Program-made: the position numbers and the translations under genes
The notes under the pieces: generated by a model
What the model was told of the DNA's origin: nothing
Databases searched by the model: none
Seen by the model: only the letters and a program-made list of their open reading frames with translations
Source: an uncultured Clostridia bacterium
Lineage (GTDB): Bacteria; Bacillota; Clostridia; Christensenellales; UBA1242
NCBI GenBank assembly: GCA_947626155.1
Contig: CANQRC010000028.1
Location: 1 to 12,578, forward strand
Length of the DNA stretch: 12,578 nt
Reading direction: 5' to 3'
Part shown: piece by piece, positions 1 through 6,415 of the stretch
How the letters are laid out: every line of letters starts with the position of its first letter
How positions within the stretch are numbered: position 1 is the first letter of the stretch

Positions 1-178
1 ATAGGGCTTTGCCCGGCATACAAAATTGGAAATTCACTTCTACCGACGAAAAATGTCCAGCGGAATTTTTCGAGGTGCGGAAGAGGGTCCGCGGGGGAAA
101 CGGATTTTAGCGGTTAAAAAACACAGCGTTCGCCGTGTTTTTCGTATCCGCGTTAAGAAATTCTAGTGTCCCCCGCGA
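1..178. other. Intergenic block downstream of spoIVB, possible dispersed repeat
   Basis: No convincing gene lies here. All three plus-strand frames are free of stop codons over about the first 105 bases, which is unusual for an A+T-leaning genome. One frame runs open from base 5 to a TAG at 164-166 and has an ATG at 53, giving 37 codons with a basic C-terminus, but no Shine-Dalgarno sequence precedes that ATG. The stretch 71-98 is richer in G+C than its surroundings. A 9-bp inverted repeat, CGCGGGGGA (90-98) and TCCCCCGCG (169-177), brackets the spoIVB terminator hairpin, and a small GGGC-TTT-GCCC hairpin sits at 4-14. The block resembles an intergenic repeat more than a gene. A genome-wide nucleotide search for further copies would decide. 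Confidence 0.35.
116..142 (-). terminator. Rho-independent terminator of spoIVB
   Basis: Arms 117-124 and 135-142 (AAAAACAC and GTGTTTTT) pair perfectly, and an inner GCG-TT-CGC extends the stem. The one mismatch (125/134) becomes a G-U wobble only in minus-strand RNA, so the hairpin is better for the minus strand. It lies 37 bases past the spoIVB stop and ends in a U run on the minus strand. Confidence 0.7.
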
Positions 179-1336
179 TTAGAGCATAAAATCCGTGTAC
201 ACCCCATAGCCCTTGGTTGGGTCTGTCAAAAAGACGTGCGTCACCGCCCCGACAATCTTTCCGTCCTGCATGATTGGTGAGCCGCTCATGCCCTGCACAA
301 TTCCGCCTGAAAGCTCCAAAAGTCGTTTGTCTTTCACCCTAAAAACAATGCTTTTGTCATCCGCTTTCTTTTGGTAGTTGGCCTTGATAATTTCAATGTC
401 ATAATCTTCCCTTATTCCGCTTATGCTGGAAACTATTTTCGCATCCCCCATCCTCACACTGAGCCTTCCGCCAAGTTTTGCGGTTAAGTTTTCGTCCACA
501 AGCCCATCTTTGTCTTTCAAAACGCCCTTAATTCCAAACTTGGAATTTGTCTCTATTGAGCCTTTCTCTTGGCTGCTAGGAACAAAAACGCATTTCAGTT
601 CCCCCGGCGCGTTTTTCTTGCCTTTGTTAATTCCAATTAGGTCGCAATCATAAACTCCGCCACTTGCCACCGGCACAACATTTCCGCCGCTGCTCTCCAC
701 AATTGGATGCCCAAGCGCGCCATACTCCAAAGTTTTCTTGTTTACAAAAGTCAAAGTCCCAATTCCTGTTATGTCGTCCTTAACCCAAACGCCAAGTTTC
801 AGCCTGCCGTCCTCGTCATCATAAGCGGTCTTGACCAAAGTTTTGAAAGGCTTGTTCTTTCTTAAAAACTCAACTTCCGCCTCTTCTGGGCATTCCTGCA
901 AAAGGTCGGAGAGGTTGTCAAGCGACTTCACCTCCTGCCCATTGACCTTTGTGATTATGTCGCCCTCTTTAAAACTGTTTCCCTCAAGCACAATTGCGCC
1001 GTCGGAGTTGATGGCAATTCCAATTGGAACGCCGCCAACATAATATTCGTCGCCCGTGCCAAGTTTGACATCAAGTTTTCTTACGGGAATGAAGCCAAAA
1101 AGTTTGAAGACAATTTCGCCCTGCTTAACTTTAACGCCGTCAACCGTCTTCTCCTTTTCCTCCAAAGCGCTTGAAATAAAGCCAAAACGCCAATTTTTGT
1201 TGGAGGTTTCCACATCCTCATAATCCACCAAAAATCCGCTTTCAAGTTTGTAAATTTCTTGAAGCGGCGTGACAACCATTGAGCAAAAAACAAAAGTCAA
1301 AACAAAAACAAACAAAAAGACACTATATTTTTTCAT
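179..1336 (-). CDS. spoIVB: SpoIVB, sporulation serine peptidase with PDZ domain
   Basis: SpoIVB is made in the forespore and exported to the space between forespore and mother cell. In Bacillus subtilis it cleaves SpoIVFA, which releases SpoIVFB to process pro-sigma-K. The 385-residue product starts with a signal-anchor (hydrophobic residues 5-23) and has a PDZ-like domain at about 100-175 (GGVPIGIAIN, then GDIITKVNGQEV). The peptidase domain carries His210 in GALGH, Asp336 in RVKDKRLL and Ser351 in GIVQGMSGSPI. These match the B. subtilis triad His236/Asp363/Ser378 in spacing and context. B. subtilis SpoIVB is about 425 residues, so this one is slightly short, mostly in the N-terminal half. 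The ATG at 1336 fits the signal-anchor, but no Shine-Dalgarno precedes it and the start codon sits inside an inverted repeat. The gene ends at a terminator. spo0A normally follows and would lie left of the window. The identification is firm. Confidence 0.96.
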   Translation of the reverse strand: MKKYSVFLFVFVLTFVFCSMVVTPLQEIYKLESGFLVDYEDVETSNKNWRFGFISSALEEKEKTVDGVKVKQGEIVFKLFGFIPVRKLDVKLGTGDEYYVGGVPIGIAINSDGAIVLEGNSFKEGDIITKVNGQEVKSLDNLSDLLQECPEEAEVEFLRKNKPFKTLVKTAYDDEDGRLKLGVWVKDDITGIGTLTFVNKKTLEYGALGHPIVESSGGNVVPVASGGVYDCDLIGINKGKKNAPGELKCVFVPSSQEKGSIETNSKFGIKGVLKDKDGLVDENLTAKLGGRLSVRMGDAKIVSSISGIREDYDIEIIKANYQKKADDKSIVFRVKDKRLLELSGGIVQGMSGSPIMQDGKIVGAVTHVFLTDPTKGYGVYTDFML

Positions 1337-1350
1337 ACAACATAGTGTCT
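1318..1350. promoter_or_regulatory. Perfect inverted repeat around the spoIVB start codon
   Basis: AGACACTAT (1318-1326) and ATAGTGTCT (1342-1350) are exact reverse complements separated by 15 bases. The spoIVB ATG (1334-1336) lies inside that loop. The repeat could be an operator or an RNA stem-loop that presents the start codon. The right arm overlaps the candidate -10 element. Confidence 0.5.
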
Positions 1351-1371
1351 GCGAAATTCCTGCAATTATTC
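1343..1371 (-). promoter_or_regulatory. Possible forespore (sigma-G/F type) promoter of spoIVB
   Basis: On the minus strand GAATA (1367-1371) fits the sigma-G -35 pattern. After 17 bases comes GACACTA (1343-1349), which matches five of seven positions of the CAWAHTA -10 pattern. The -10 ends six bases before the ATG, so transcription would begin at or next to the start codon. This is a weak match; its main support is that spoIVB is a sigma-G/F gene in Bacillus. Cotranscription with the gene upstream, 36 bases away, is the alternative. Confidence 0.3.
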
Positions 1372-1372
1372 G

Positions 1373-1981
1373 TCAAATAGCCTTCAAAACAAAGCCATAA
1401 TTTTCAAGTTGTTTTCGCTTAATTTTGCAGTTTGGACAAATTTTTTCTAAGTCCGCCCAAAATTTGGGCTTATGGTCAAAGTGGATGCTGTGGCAAAGTT
1501 CATGACAAATCACATAAGTCACAAGTTCTTCCGGCAAAATAACAAGCCTCCAATTTAGCTTCATCTCGCCTTTCACATTATAACTTCCCCAAATTCGCGT
1601 GGAATTTGTTGGCTTAATTTGTTTATATTTCAGCCCAGAAAGTTTTGAAAGTTCCTCAGCGCGCTGCCGCAAAGTGCCAAAAAGGGAAAGATAAAACTTT
1701 TTCGCACCCGCCTTGCTCGCCTTTCCAAGCACTGCCTCTTCAAGCGTGCCAGCTTGCTTTCCGTTTAGATATATGTATTTGTCAAAATCAAAAGAGCCGG
1801 CAAAACTTTCGGCGTCTTCAAGTTTTTGCGCCGTTTTTGTCAGCCAATTCCTTTTGCTTTCCAAAAATTCTTGGATTTTTTTGTCGCTGCAACTTCTTGG
1901 CGCTTTGAGAATTGCCGTCTTTGAGTCAAGAAGTTTTAGGCAAAGCGTTCTTCTTTTTTCTTTGATGATTTCAATTTTCAT
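1373..1981 (-). CDS. YgjP/DUF45-family zinc metallohydrolase
   Basis: This 202-residue cytoplasmic protein matches the YgjP-like metallopeptidase family (DUF45). The zinc site is HELCH at 160-164 with a third ligand at His170, giving HExxH-x5-H, followed by KFW (173-175). The other family motif, usually RWGSCS followed by a conserved INWRL stretch, appears as RIWGSYN (129-135) and KLNWRLVILPEEL (141-153). The family Cys is therefore replaced by Tyr here. There is no signal peptide. The length is slightly below the usual 220-240 residues. The substrate is unknown; the family resembles SprT/WSS1 proteases. The gene is divergent from the padR-like gene and 36 bases upstream of spoIVB. The ATG at 1981 is chosen because a good promoter ends six bases before it and only a weak GGTGA precedes it. 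Family assignment is good; function is not established. Confidence 0.85.
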   Translation of the reverse strand: MKIEIIKEKRRTLCLKLLDSKTAILKAPRSCSDKKIQEFLESKRNWLTKTAQKLEDAESFAGSFDFDKYIYLNGKQAGTLEEAVLGKASKAGAKKFYLSLFGTLRQRAEELSKLSGLKYKQIKPTNSTRIWGSYNVKGEMKLNWRLVILPEELVTYVICHELCHSIHFDHKPKFWADLEKICPNCKIKRKQLENYGFVLKAI

Positions 1982-1987
1982 TTCACC

Positions 1988-2016
1988 ATTTTAACACTTA
2001 AAGCGCAAAAAATCAA
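1988..2016 (-). promoter_or_regulatory. Sigma-A-type promoter of the DUF45 gene, probably leaderless
   Basis: On the minus strand TTGATT (2011-2016) and TAAAAT (1988-1993) are separated by 17 bases. The -10 hexamer ends six bases before the ATG, so the expected start of transcription falls on or beside the start codon. Confidence 0.55.
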
Positions 2017-2050
2017 CTAAATTTCCCTCCTCGCACAAATTTAAGAAGAT

Positions 2051-2109
2051 ACAATATATTGTGTAGTATGCAATGCATAATACAATATATTTTGTTGTAG
2101 TATGCAATG
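2051..2109 (-). repeat. Palindromic intergenic repeat, copy A
   Basis: This is one of three related copies (others at 9587-9638 and 12072-12130) and is inverted relative to them. It holds TTGTGTAGTATGCAATG (2060-2076), then GCATAATACAA (2074-2084), then TTGTAGTATGC (2095-2105). The middle arm pairs with either outer arm with one mismatch. It lies between the divergent DUF45 and padR-like promoters, ending 31 bases before the padR -35 box. It encodes nothing and is not a known insertion sequence end. Confidence 0.75.
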
Positions 2110-2140
2110 AAAAAATTTTTCAATAAACACCCAATTTTAT

Positions 2141-2170
2141 TTGACAAATTCTTCTTAAAGATTATATAAT
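2141..2170 (+). promoter_or_regulatory. Consensus sigma-A promoter of the PadR-like gene
   Basis: TTGACA (2141-2146) and TATAAT (2165-2170) are both exact consensus hexamers with an 18-base spacer. Transcription should start near 2177, giving a leader of about 16 bases. AAGGAG (2181-2186) then lies six bases before the ATG at 2193, which fixes the start. Strong basal expression is expected unless it is repressed. Confidence 0.85.
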
Positions 2171-2192
2171 CAAAGTAGTTAAGGAGAATGCT

Positions 2193-3863
2193 ATGGCTTT
2201 TAATTCAAGTGGAGAAGTTTCTTATCTTGTTCTTGATAGTCTGTCAAAAGACTCTAAATATGGCTTGGAGATCATTGAATACATCTCCCAAAAAACCGGC
2301 GGACACTATATTATGAAAAAGCCCACCCTATACTCTTGCCTCACCAGAATGGAAAAGAAAGGCTATGTTTCTTCGTCTTTTTGGGGCGAAAGTGACCTTG
2401 GCGGAAAGCGCCATTATTATTCAATAACCTCCTCGGGAAAGCAGGAACTTCAAAAACTTTCAGCCGAATTTGAGAACTCCACTTTTGAGGACCTTTTTTC
2501 TGACGAGCCAGCAAAGGAACAGCCATCTCAAACCGTTGTTTTGCAACAAGACAACCTCTTTGACCTTGCCAAAAAAGATGCACCTGCCTCTGTGAAAGAG
2601 GAGCAAGAGCCAACTGCCATTGAAAATCAAATGGATATGTTCAGCATGCAGCAGCAAGACGAAGACAGCGAAAAGATGCAATATTATCAAACAATTTTGG
2701 AGCAAGACACAAAAGAGGTCAAAGATGACGCCCATGTGCTTGACGAAAGCGAAGTTGCCCCTTCGCCAGTGCAAGAGCAAAGTGAGCCAAAGGAATTTGT
2801 GCCTGTTTTAACGGAAGATCAAGAGGCTCAAAACCAGAAATTGTATGAGGAACTGAAGAAAATTCGCAAGAAGAAAAGTTTCTCTGAAAACCAAATTGAA
2901 ATGTCTGTTGTGTATGAAACCGAAGAGGACAAGGCCCTTGAGCGCGAGCGTTTGGAAGAGTTAAAAAGAGCGCTTCTCGCCTCCAAAAAAAGCAGCCAAG
3001 AGGAGTTTAGAAAACAAGAGACTCCTCAGCCTCAAAAAGCCGAAGATTTGGCTTTCACAAAAGAGCATATTGCCGAAAAAGAGGACATTGAAGAGGTCAA
3101 AGACGACGCCGTTTACATCACCGCGCCAATCATTCAAGAGCATGAAATTCCAATTCAAAAGAGGATCACGCCTCCAAATATTGAGGTCAATGTTTATGAC
3201 GACAACCTCCCAGCGCCAAAGCGCAACAGCAACTTAGAGCCAACATACAAAGACATGATGGCAAAACTTTTCGAGCGCAAAAAAGAGGTTAAAAAGGCTG
3301 AGCCAAAACAAGCACCTGAAAGCCCTGTTGTGGAAAGCGAAAACTATTCGGATGTTGACAGTTTTGTGGACTACAGCTCGCTTAAAAGATATTATAGCGG
3401 CCACGGAATTGAATTTAAGGAATACAAAAAATCTGTTGTGGAGCGCAGCCACAACACAAACTTCTTAAACTTCCTAAACTCTTTGTTTATGCTGTGTTTA
3501 AGCGGAATCACTTCTGCCATTTTGTTTGGAATAATCTCCGCCTGCAACGCCCTGCAGCCAAGTTCAAACTTCCTGTTCTACACAGTTCCAATTTTGTTTT
3601 TTGTGTATTGCATCTACGCGTTTGTTCGCTTTGAAGTTGAGCCAAGCAAAAAACCAAATTTAAAATACAAACAAATTGCCGTTTGGTCGGTTTTTGTGGT
3701 GGCAGTTGTTGCTGTTTTTGTGATTGACATCATTTGCGGAATGCAATTTGAAACAATGAGAAACTTTGTCACGGCAATTCTAGTTCCAATTTTCTCGCTT
3801 GCCATTGCCCTCCCAGCAAACTTCTACGCAAGAAAATTCCTCTACAACCGTTTTGGAAAATAA
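2193..3863 (+). CDS. PadR-type regulator fused to a C-terminal four-helix membrane domain
   Basis: Residues 8-92 form a PadR winged helix: YGLEIIEYISQKTGG, then KPTLYSCLTRMEKKGYV (recognition helix), then the wing GGKRHYYSITSSGKQEL. PadR proteins are usually cytoplasmic repressors of 100-200 residues; this one has 556. Residues 95-420 are a polar, charged linker rich in Glu, Lys and Gln, probably disordered, with short helical stretches near 210-270 and a twice-used EVKDDA motif (175-180 and 301-306). Four hydrophobic segments follow at about 428-452, 458-480, 494-517 and 524-544, so the DNA-binding head should face the cytoplasm. No enzyme motif is seen. The natural reading is a membrane-tethered one-component regulator, but the winged helix could also serve protein-protein contact. 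It has a consensus promoter of its own and is the only plus-strand gene here. PadR call: high; function: unknown. Confidence 0.85.
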   Translation: MAFNSSGEVSYLVLDSLSKDSKYGLEIIEYISQKTGGHYIMKKPTLYSCLTRMEKKGYVSSSFWGESDLGGKRHYYSITSSGKQELQKLSAEFENSTFEDLFSDEPAKEQPSQTVVLQQDNLFDLAKKDAPASVKEEQEPTAIENQMDMFSMQQQDEDSEKMQYYQTILEQDTKEVKDDAHVLDESEVAPSPVQEQSEPKEFVPVLTEDQEAQNQKLYEELKKIRKKKSFSENQIEMSVVYETEEDKALERERLEELKRALLASKKSSQEEFRKQETPQPQKAEDLAFTKEHIAEKEDIEEVKDDAVYITAPIIQEHEIPIQKRITPPNIEVNVYDDNLPAPKRNSNLEPTYKDMMAKLFERKKEVKKAEPKQAPESPVVESENYSDVDSFVDYSSLKRYYSGHGIEFKEYKKSVVERSHNTNFLNFLNSLFMLCLSGITSAILFGIISACNALQPSSNFLFYTVPILFFVYCIYAFVRFEVEPSKKPNLKYKQIAVWSVFVVAVVAVFVIDIICGMQFETMRNFVTAILVPIFSLAIALPANFYARKFLYNRFGK

Positions 3864-3945
3864 AAAATTTTAAAAATTTTGAATAAAGCACAAAAATGTA
3901 AACATAATAGAAATAAGTTGACAGGCACAGGATGTTTGTTGACTT

Positions 3946-4007
3946 AAAAAACGAAAAGAGATGATTTAGTTCGTGAGGAACAAAATAACAATCTCTTTTC
4001 ATTTTTT
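3946..4007. terminator. Two-way terminator between convergent genes
   Basis: Arms 3946-3962 and 3991-4007 pair over 17 positions with one mismatch (3952/4001), which is a G-U wobble in minus-strand RNA. The loop holds a nested GTTC-GTGAG-GAAC hairpin (3969-3981). A-run and T-run flanks give a U tract on both strands. It separates the PadR-like gene (ending 3863) from the exporter gene (ending 4011) and would serve both. Confidence 0.8.
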
Positions 4008-4010
4008 ATT

Positions 4011-4631
4011 TCAAATATTTTCGGGATTTTTCTTTTTCGACTTCAACTTTACAAACAAATTGAGCAGAATGTTGTAAATTAAAACCAGCGCGCAGATTAT
4101 AAGCGTTGCAATCAAAAAGTAGAAGGCGGAATTTTCAAAAAGCACACAAATCAAAAGCACCACAAGACAAGAGACGAACTCGCCCACCGCAATTGACGCA
4201 AAAACCTGCCAAAACTTCAAATTTGACAGCCCGCCAATCAAGCCGCCCGTGTAAATTCCGGTCATTGGCAGCGGAACAGCCACAAAACTTGCCAGAAAAA
4301 CGCATTTTTGAAGCGTTGAATTCTTCTCGCCCAACTTTTTGACGCGCATTTGATATCTGTCGCTGACCTTTTGCGAATATTTTTCGCAGACAAATCCGCA
4401 AGTTTTGTTCTTAATTTTTCTTGCAAGCCAAATTACAAGCGCCACTGGCAACATACACCCAACATAAGAGACCAAAAACGCAGTTACTGGCGACAAAACA
4501 TTCTCGCCCCAAATTTGAACGGACAAAGCAAATGGAATTGCAATTTTGCTCTCAACCGCCGGGCAAAGCGCCACAAGCAAAACCGCCAAGGCCACGCAAG
4601 AAGAAAAGTTGTCAGCAAAAAATTCAAACAT
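4011..4631 (-). CDS. COG2426 / Sm_multidrug_ex family membrane protein
   Basis: This 206-residue polytopic membrane protein matches the family named 'putative small multi-drug export protein'. The first family motif, usually P-x-x-E-x-R-x-A-I-P, appears as PAVESKIAIPFAL (24-36), so Arg is replaced by Lys. The second, usually PLPGTGAxTGAL, appears as PLPMTGIYTGGL (120-131). Hydrophobic segments lie at about 12-36, 46-70, 108-134, 142-163 and 168-192, and the C-terminus is a Lys-rich tail. The family's transport role is inferred from its name and not well tested. AGGGGTG lies five bases before the ATG at 4631, but part of it can pair in a leader hairpin. The gene stands alone between the recN terminator and the convergent two-way terminator. 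Family call good; substrate unknown. Confidence 0.82.
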   Translation of the reverse strand: MFEFFADNFSSCVALAVLLVALCPAVESKIAIPFALSVQIWGENVLSPVTAFLVSYVGCMLPVALVIWLARKIKNKTCGFVCEKYSQKVSDRYQMRVKKLGEKNSTLQKCVFLASFVAVPLPMTGIYTGGLIGGLSNLKFWQVFASIAVGEFVSCLVVLLICVLFENSAFYFLIATLIICALVLIYNILLNLFVKLKSKKKNPENI

Positions 4632-4639
4632 AATTCACC

Positions 4640-4663
4640 CCTAAAAACAATATATGTTTTAGG
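4640..4663 (-). promoter_or_regulatory. Leader hairpin covering part of the exporter's ribosome binding site
   Basis: CCTAAAA (4640-4646) and TTTTAGG (4657-4663) are perfect 7-bp arms around a 10-base loop. In minus-strand RNA the downstream arm contains the first bases of the AGGGGTG ribosome binding site (4636-4642), so folding would partly hide it. The stem is A-U rich and modest. Confidence 0.35.
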
Positions 4664-4718
4664 CACTTTTGCTATGACTTAGAAAAAATTTTTGTTAAAG
4701 AATATTAAGCCGCCACTG

Positions 4719-4750
4719 AAAAAAAAGAAAAAGAGGCTTTTTGCCTCTTT
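4719..4750 (-). terminator. Rho-independent terminator of argR-recN
   Basis: AAAGAGGC (4730-4737) and GCCTCTTT (4743-4750) form a perfect 8-bp stem with a 5-base loop. In minus-strand RNA it is followed by a U tract broken by one C. The recN stop codon (4749-4751) overlaps the first arm. Confidence 0.92.
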
Positions 4751-6407
4751 AAGCCTCATTTAAAAGTTTTTTTGCGTGGTCAATTGCAGTTTGTGACACC
4801 TCTTTTGCCCCGTCAATCAGCCTTGCAATCTCCAAAACAATTTCCTCTCCCTCAAGCGCTCTTGCGGTTGAAATTGTGTTGCCGTCCGACACCTTTTTCT
4901 CCACCAAAATGAACTCTTTTGCGCGTGAGGCAACCACCGGCGTGTGAGTTATGCAGATGATTTGAGTGAATTTTGAGATGTTGCTCAGTTTTTCGGCAAG
5001 TTTTCCTGCGGTGCGGCCGCTTATTCCAGAGTCAATTTCGTCAAAAATGATTGTTTGAACCCTGTCTTTGCCGCTCATCACATTCTTAAACGCAAGCAAA
5101 AGCCTTGACAGTTCGCCGCCAGACGCCGTTTTGTGAAGGTCTTTCACATCCTGCCCAAGGTTGGCAGAAAACATAAATTTCACATCATCAGCACCACTTT
5201 TGTTTGGCTCGCACTCCTCAAAATTCACCTTAAAATGCGTTCCCTTCATTTCAAGCTCGCCAAGTTCCGCCATAATAAGCGCCTCAAACTCCTTCGCCCC
5301 AGCCTTTCGCACCTTGGAAAGTTCCTGGCAAACATTTTTAAGTTCGCCCTCAACCTCTGCGCGCTGTTTGCCAAGTTTGGAAAGCGTTTCCTCGCCATTT
5401 TCAAGCGCCTCAAGTTGTGCCTTTATCTTTTGAAGATATTCCAAAATTGCCTCAACCGTTCTGCCATACTTTCGTGAGAGCGACTTAATCAAATCAAGGC
5501 GCGCGTCAATGCGTTCAAGTTCTTTTGGGTCAAAATCCGTGTTGCGTTTCACCTCGTCGAGAGTGTCAACAACATCTTTCACCTCATAATAACAATTTTC
5601 AATCCTCTCGCGGCAAGCGTCAATTTCCTTAAAATCAGAAAACTCGGACAGGCTGCTTTTAACCTCATGCAAAGCGCCCGTCACGCTTGGATTTTGCTCG
5701 TCAAGTTTTAAAAGGCACTCCGACAGAACCTCAAAAATCCTCTCGGCAGAGCTGATAAAAGAAAATCTGCTTCTAAGTTCTTCCTCCTCGCCAGCAACAA
5801 GGTTTGCGTCCTCAATTTCCTTTATTTGGAAGTTCAAAAGTTCCTTTGTGCGCTCTCGTTCGCTTTCGTCCCCACCCAAAGAGGCAATTTGTTTATCAAT
5901 TTCTCTTCTTTTCTCAAGCAAGGCAACAACTTTTTCTTTCAAAGTCTCAACTTCCTTGCCAATGAATTTGTCCAAAATGGAAAGATGATTGTTGGCGTTC
6001 AAAAGCCCAACGCTGTCGTGCTGACCGCAGAAATCCGCCAAAACCTCCGTCAAAGATTTTAAAGATTTTGCAGGAAAAGGGAAGCCGTTCACTTTCAAAG
6101 AGGATTTTCCGTCGGCGGAAAGTGTTCTTGAAATAATAAGTTCGCCGTCATAGTCAAGTTCGAGGTCGGCAAGAATTTGCTTTGCCTCGTCGCCGACATC
6201 CACAAAAACGGCGTCAACTCTCATCATGTTTTCGCCGGAGCGAATGAGGCTTTTGTCAGATTTTGCGCCCAAACAAAAAGACAAAGCATCAATAATAATG
6301 CTTTTCCCCGCCCCAGACTGCCCCAAAAGGCAGTTGAAGCCACTTTTAAAATCTATTGTTTCCTTTTTAATCAAGGCAAAATTTGAAATTGTAAGAGAAG
6401 AAAGCAT
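4749..6407 (-). CDS. recN: DNA repair protein RecN
   Basis: RecN is an SMC-like ATPase that gathers and bridges DNA ends early in double-strand-break repair and works with RecA in the cytoplasm. The 552-residue product has the expected length and order: an N-terminal ATPase half starting LSSLTISNFALI with Walker A GQSGAGKS (29-36), FCGQHDSVGLLN (126-137), a coiled-coil arm from about 150 to 375, then the ABC signature TASGGELSR (427-435), Walker B IIFDEIDSGISG (453-464) and THTP (487-490). Walker A is usually GETGAGKS in RecN, so the second and third residues differ while the catalytic Lys35 is kept. AGGAGG lies just before the ATG at 6407 and overlaps the argR stop codon; the gap between the genes is eight bases, so translation is probably coupled. 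A terminator follows. Firm assignment. Confidence 0.97.
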   Translation of the reverse strand: MLSSLTISNFALIKKETIDFKSGFNCLLGQSGAGKSIIIDALSFCLGAKSDKSLIRSGENMMRVDAVFVDVGDEAKQILADLELDYDGELIISRTLSADGKSSLKVNGFPFPAKSLKSLTEVLADFCGQHDSVGLLNANNHLSILDKFIGKEVETLKEKVVALLEKRREIDKQIASLGGDESERERTKELLNFQIKEIEDANLVAGEEEELRSRFSFISSAERIFEVLSECLLKLDEQNPSVTGALHEVKSSLSEFSDFKEIDACRERIENCYYEVKDVVDTLDEVKRNTDFDPKELERIDARLDLIKSLSRKYGRTVEAILEYLQKIKAQLEALENGEETLSKLGKQRAEVEGELKNVCQELSKVRKAGAKEFEALIMAELGELEMKGTHFKVNFEECEPNKSGADDVKFMFSANLGQDVKDLHKTASGGELSRLLLAFKNVMSGKDRVQTIIFDEIDSGISGRTAGKLAEKLSNISKFTQIICITHTPVVASRAKEFILVEKKVSDGNTISTARALEGEEIVLEIARLIDGAKEVSQTAIDHAKKLLNEA

Positions 6408-6415
6408 GATTCCTC

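Noticed and set aside
2051..2109. CRISPR array or leader
   Set aside because: The repeat units are palindromic and back to back in alternating orientation, there are no unique spacers of constant length, and no cas genes are near.
3918..3946. Promoter starting at TTGACA (3918-3923) on the plus strand
   Set aside because: At 17 bases the -10 position reads GACTTA, which does not resemble TATAAT, and only a terminator follows.
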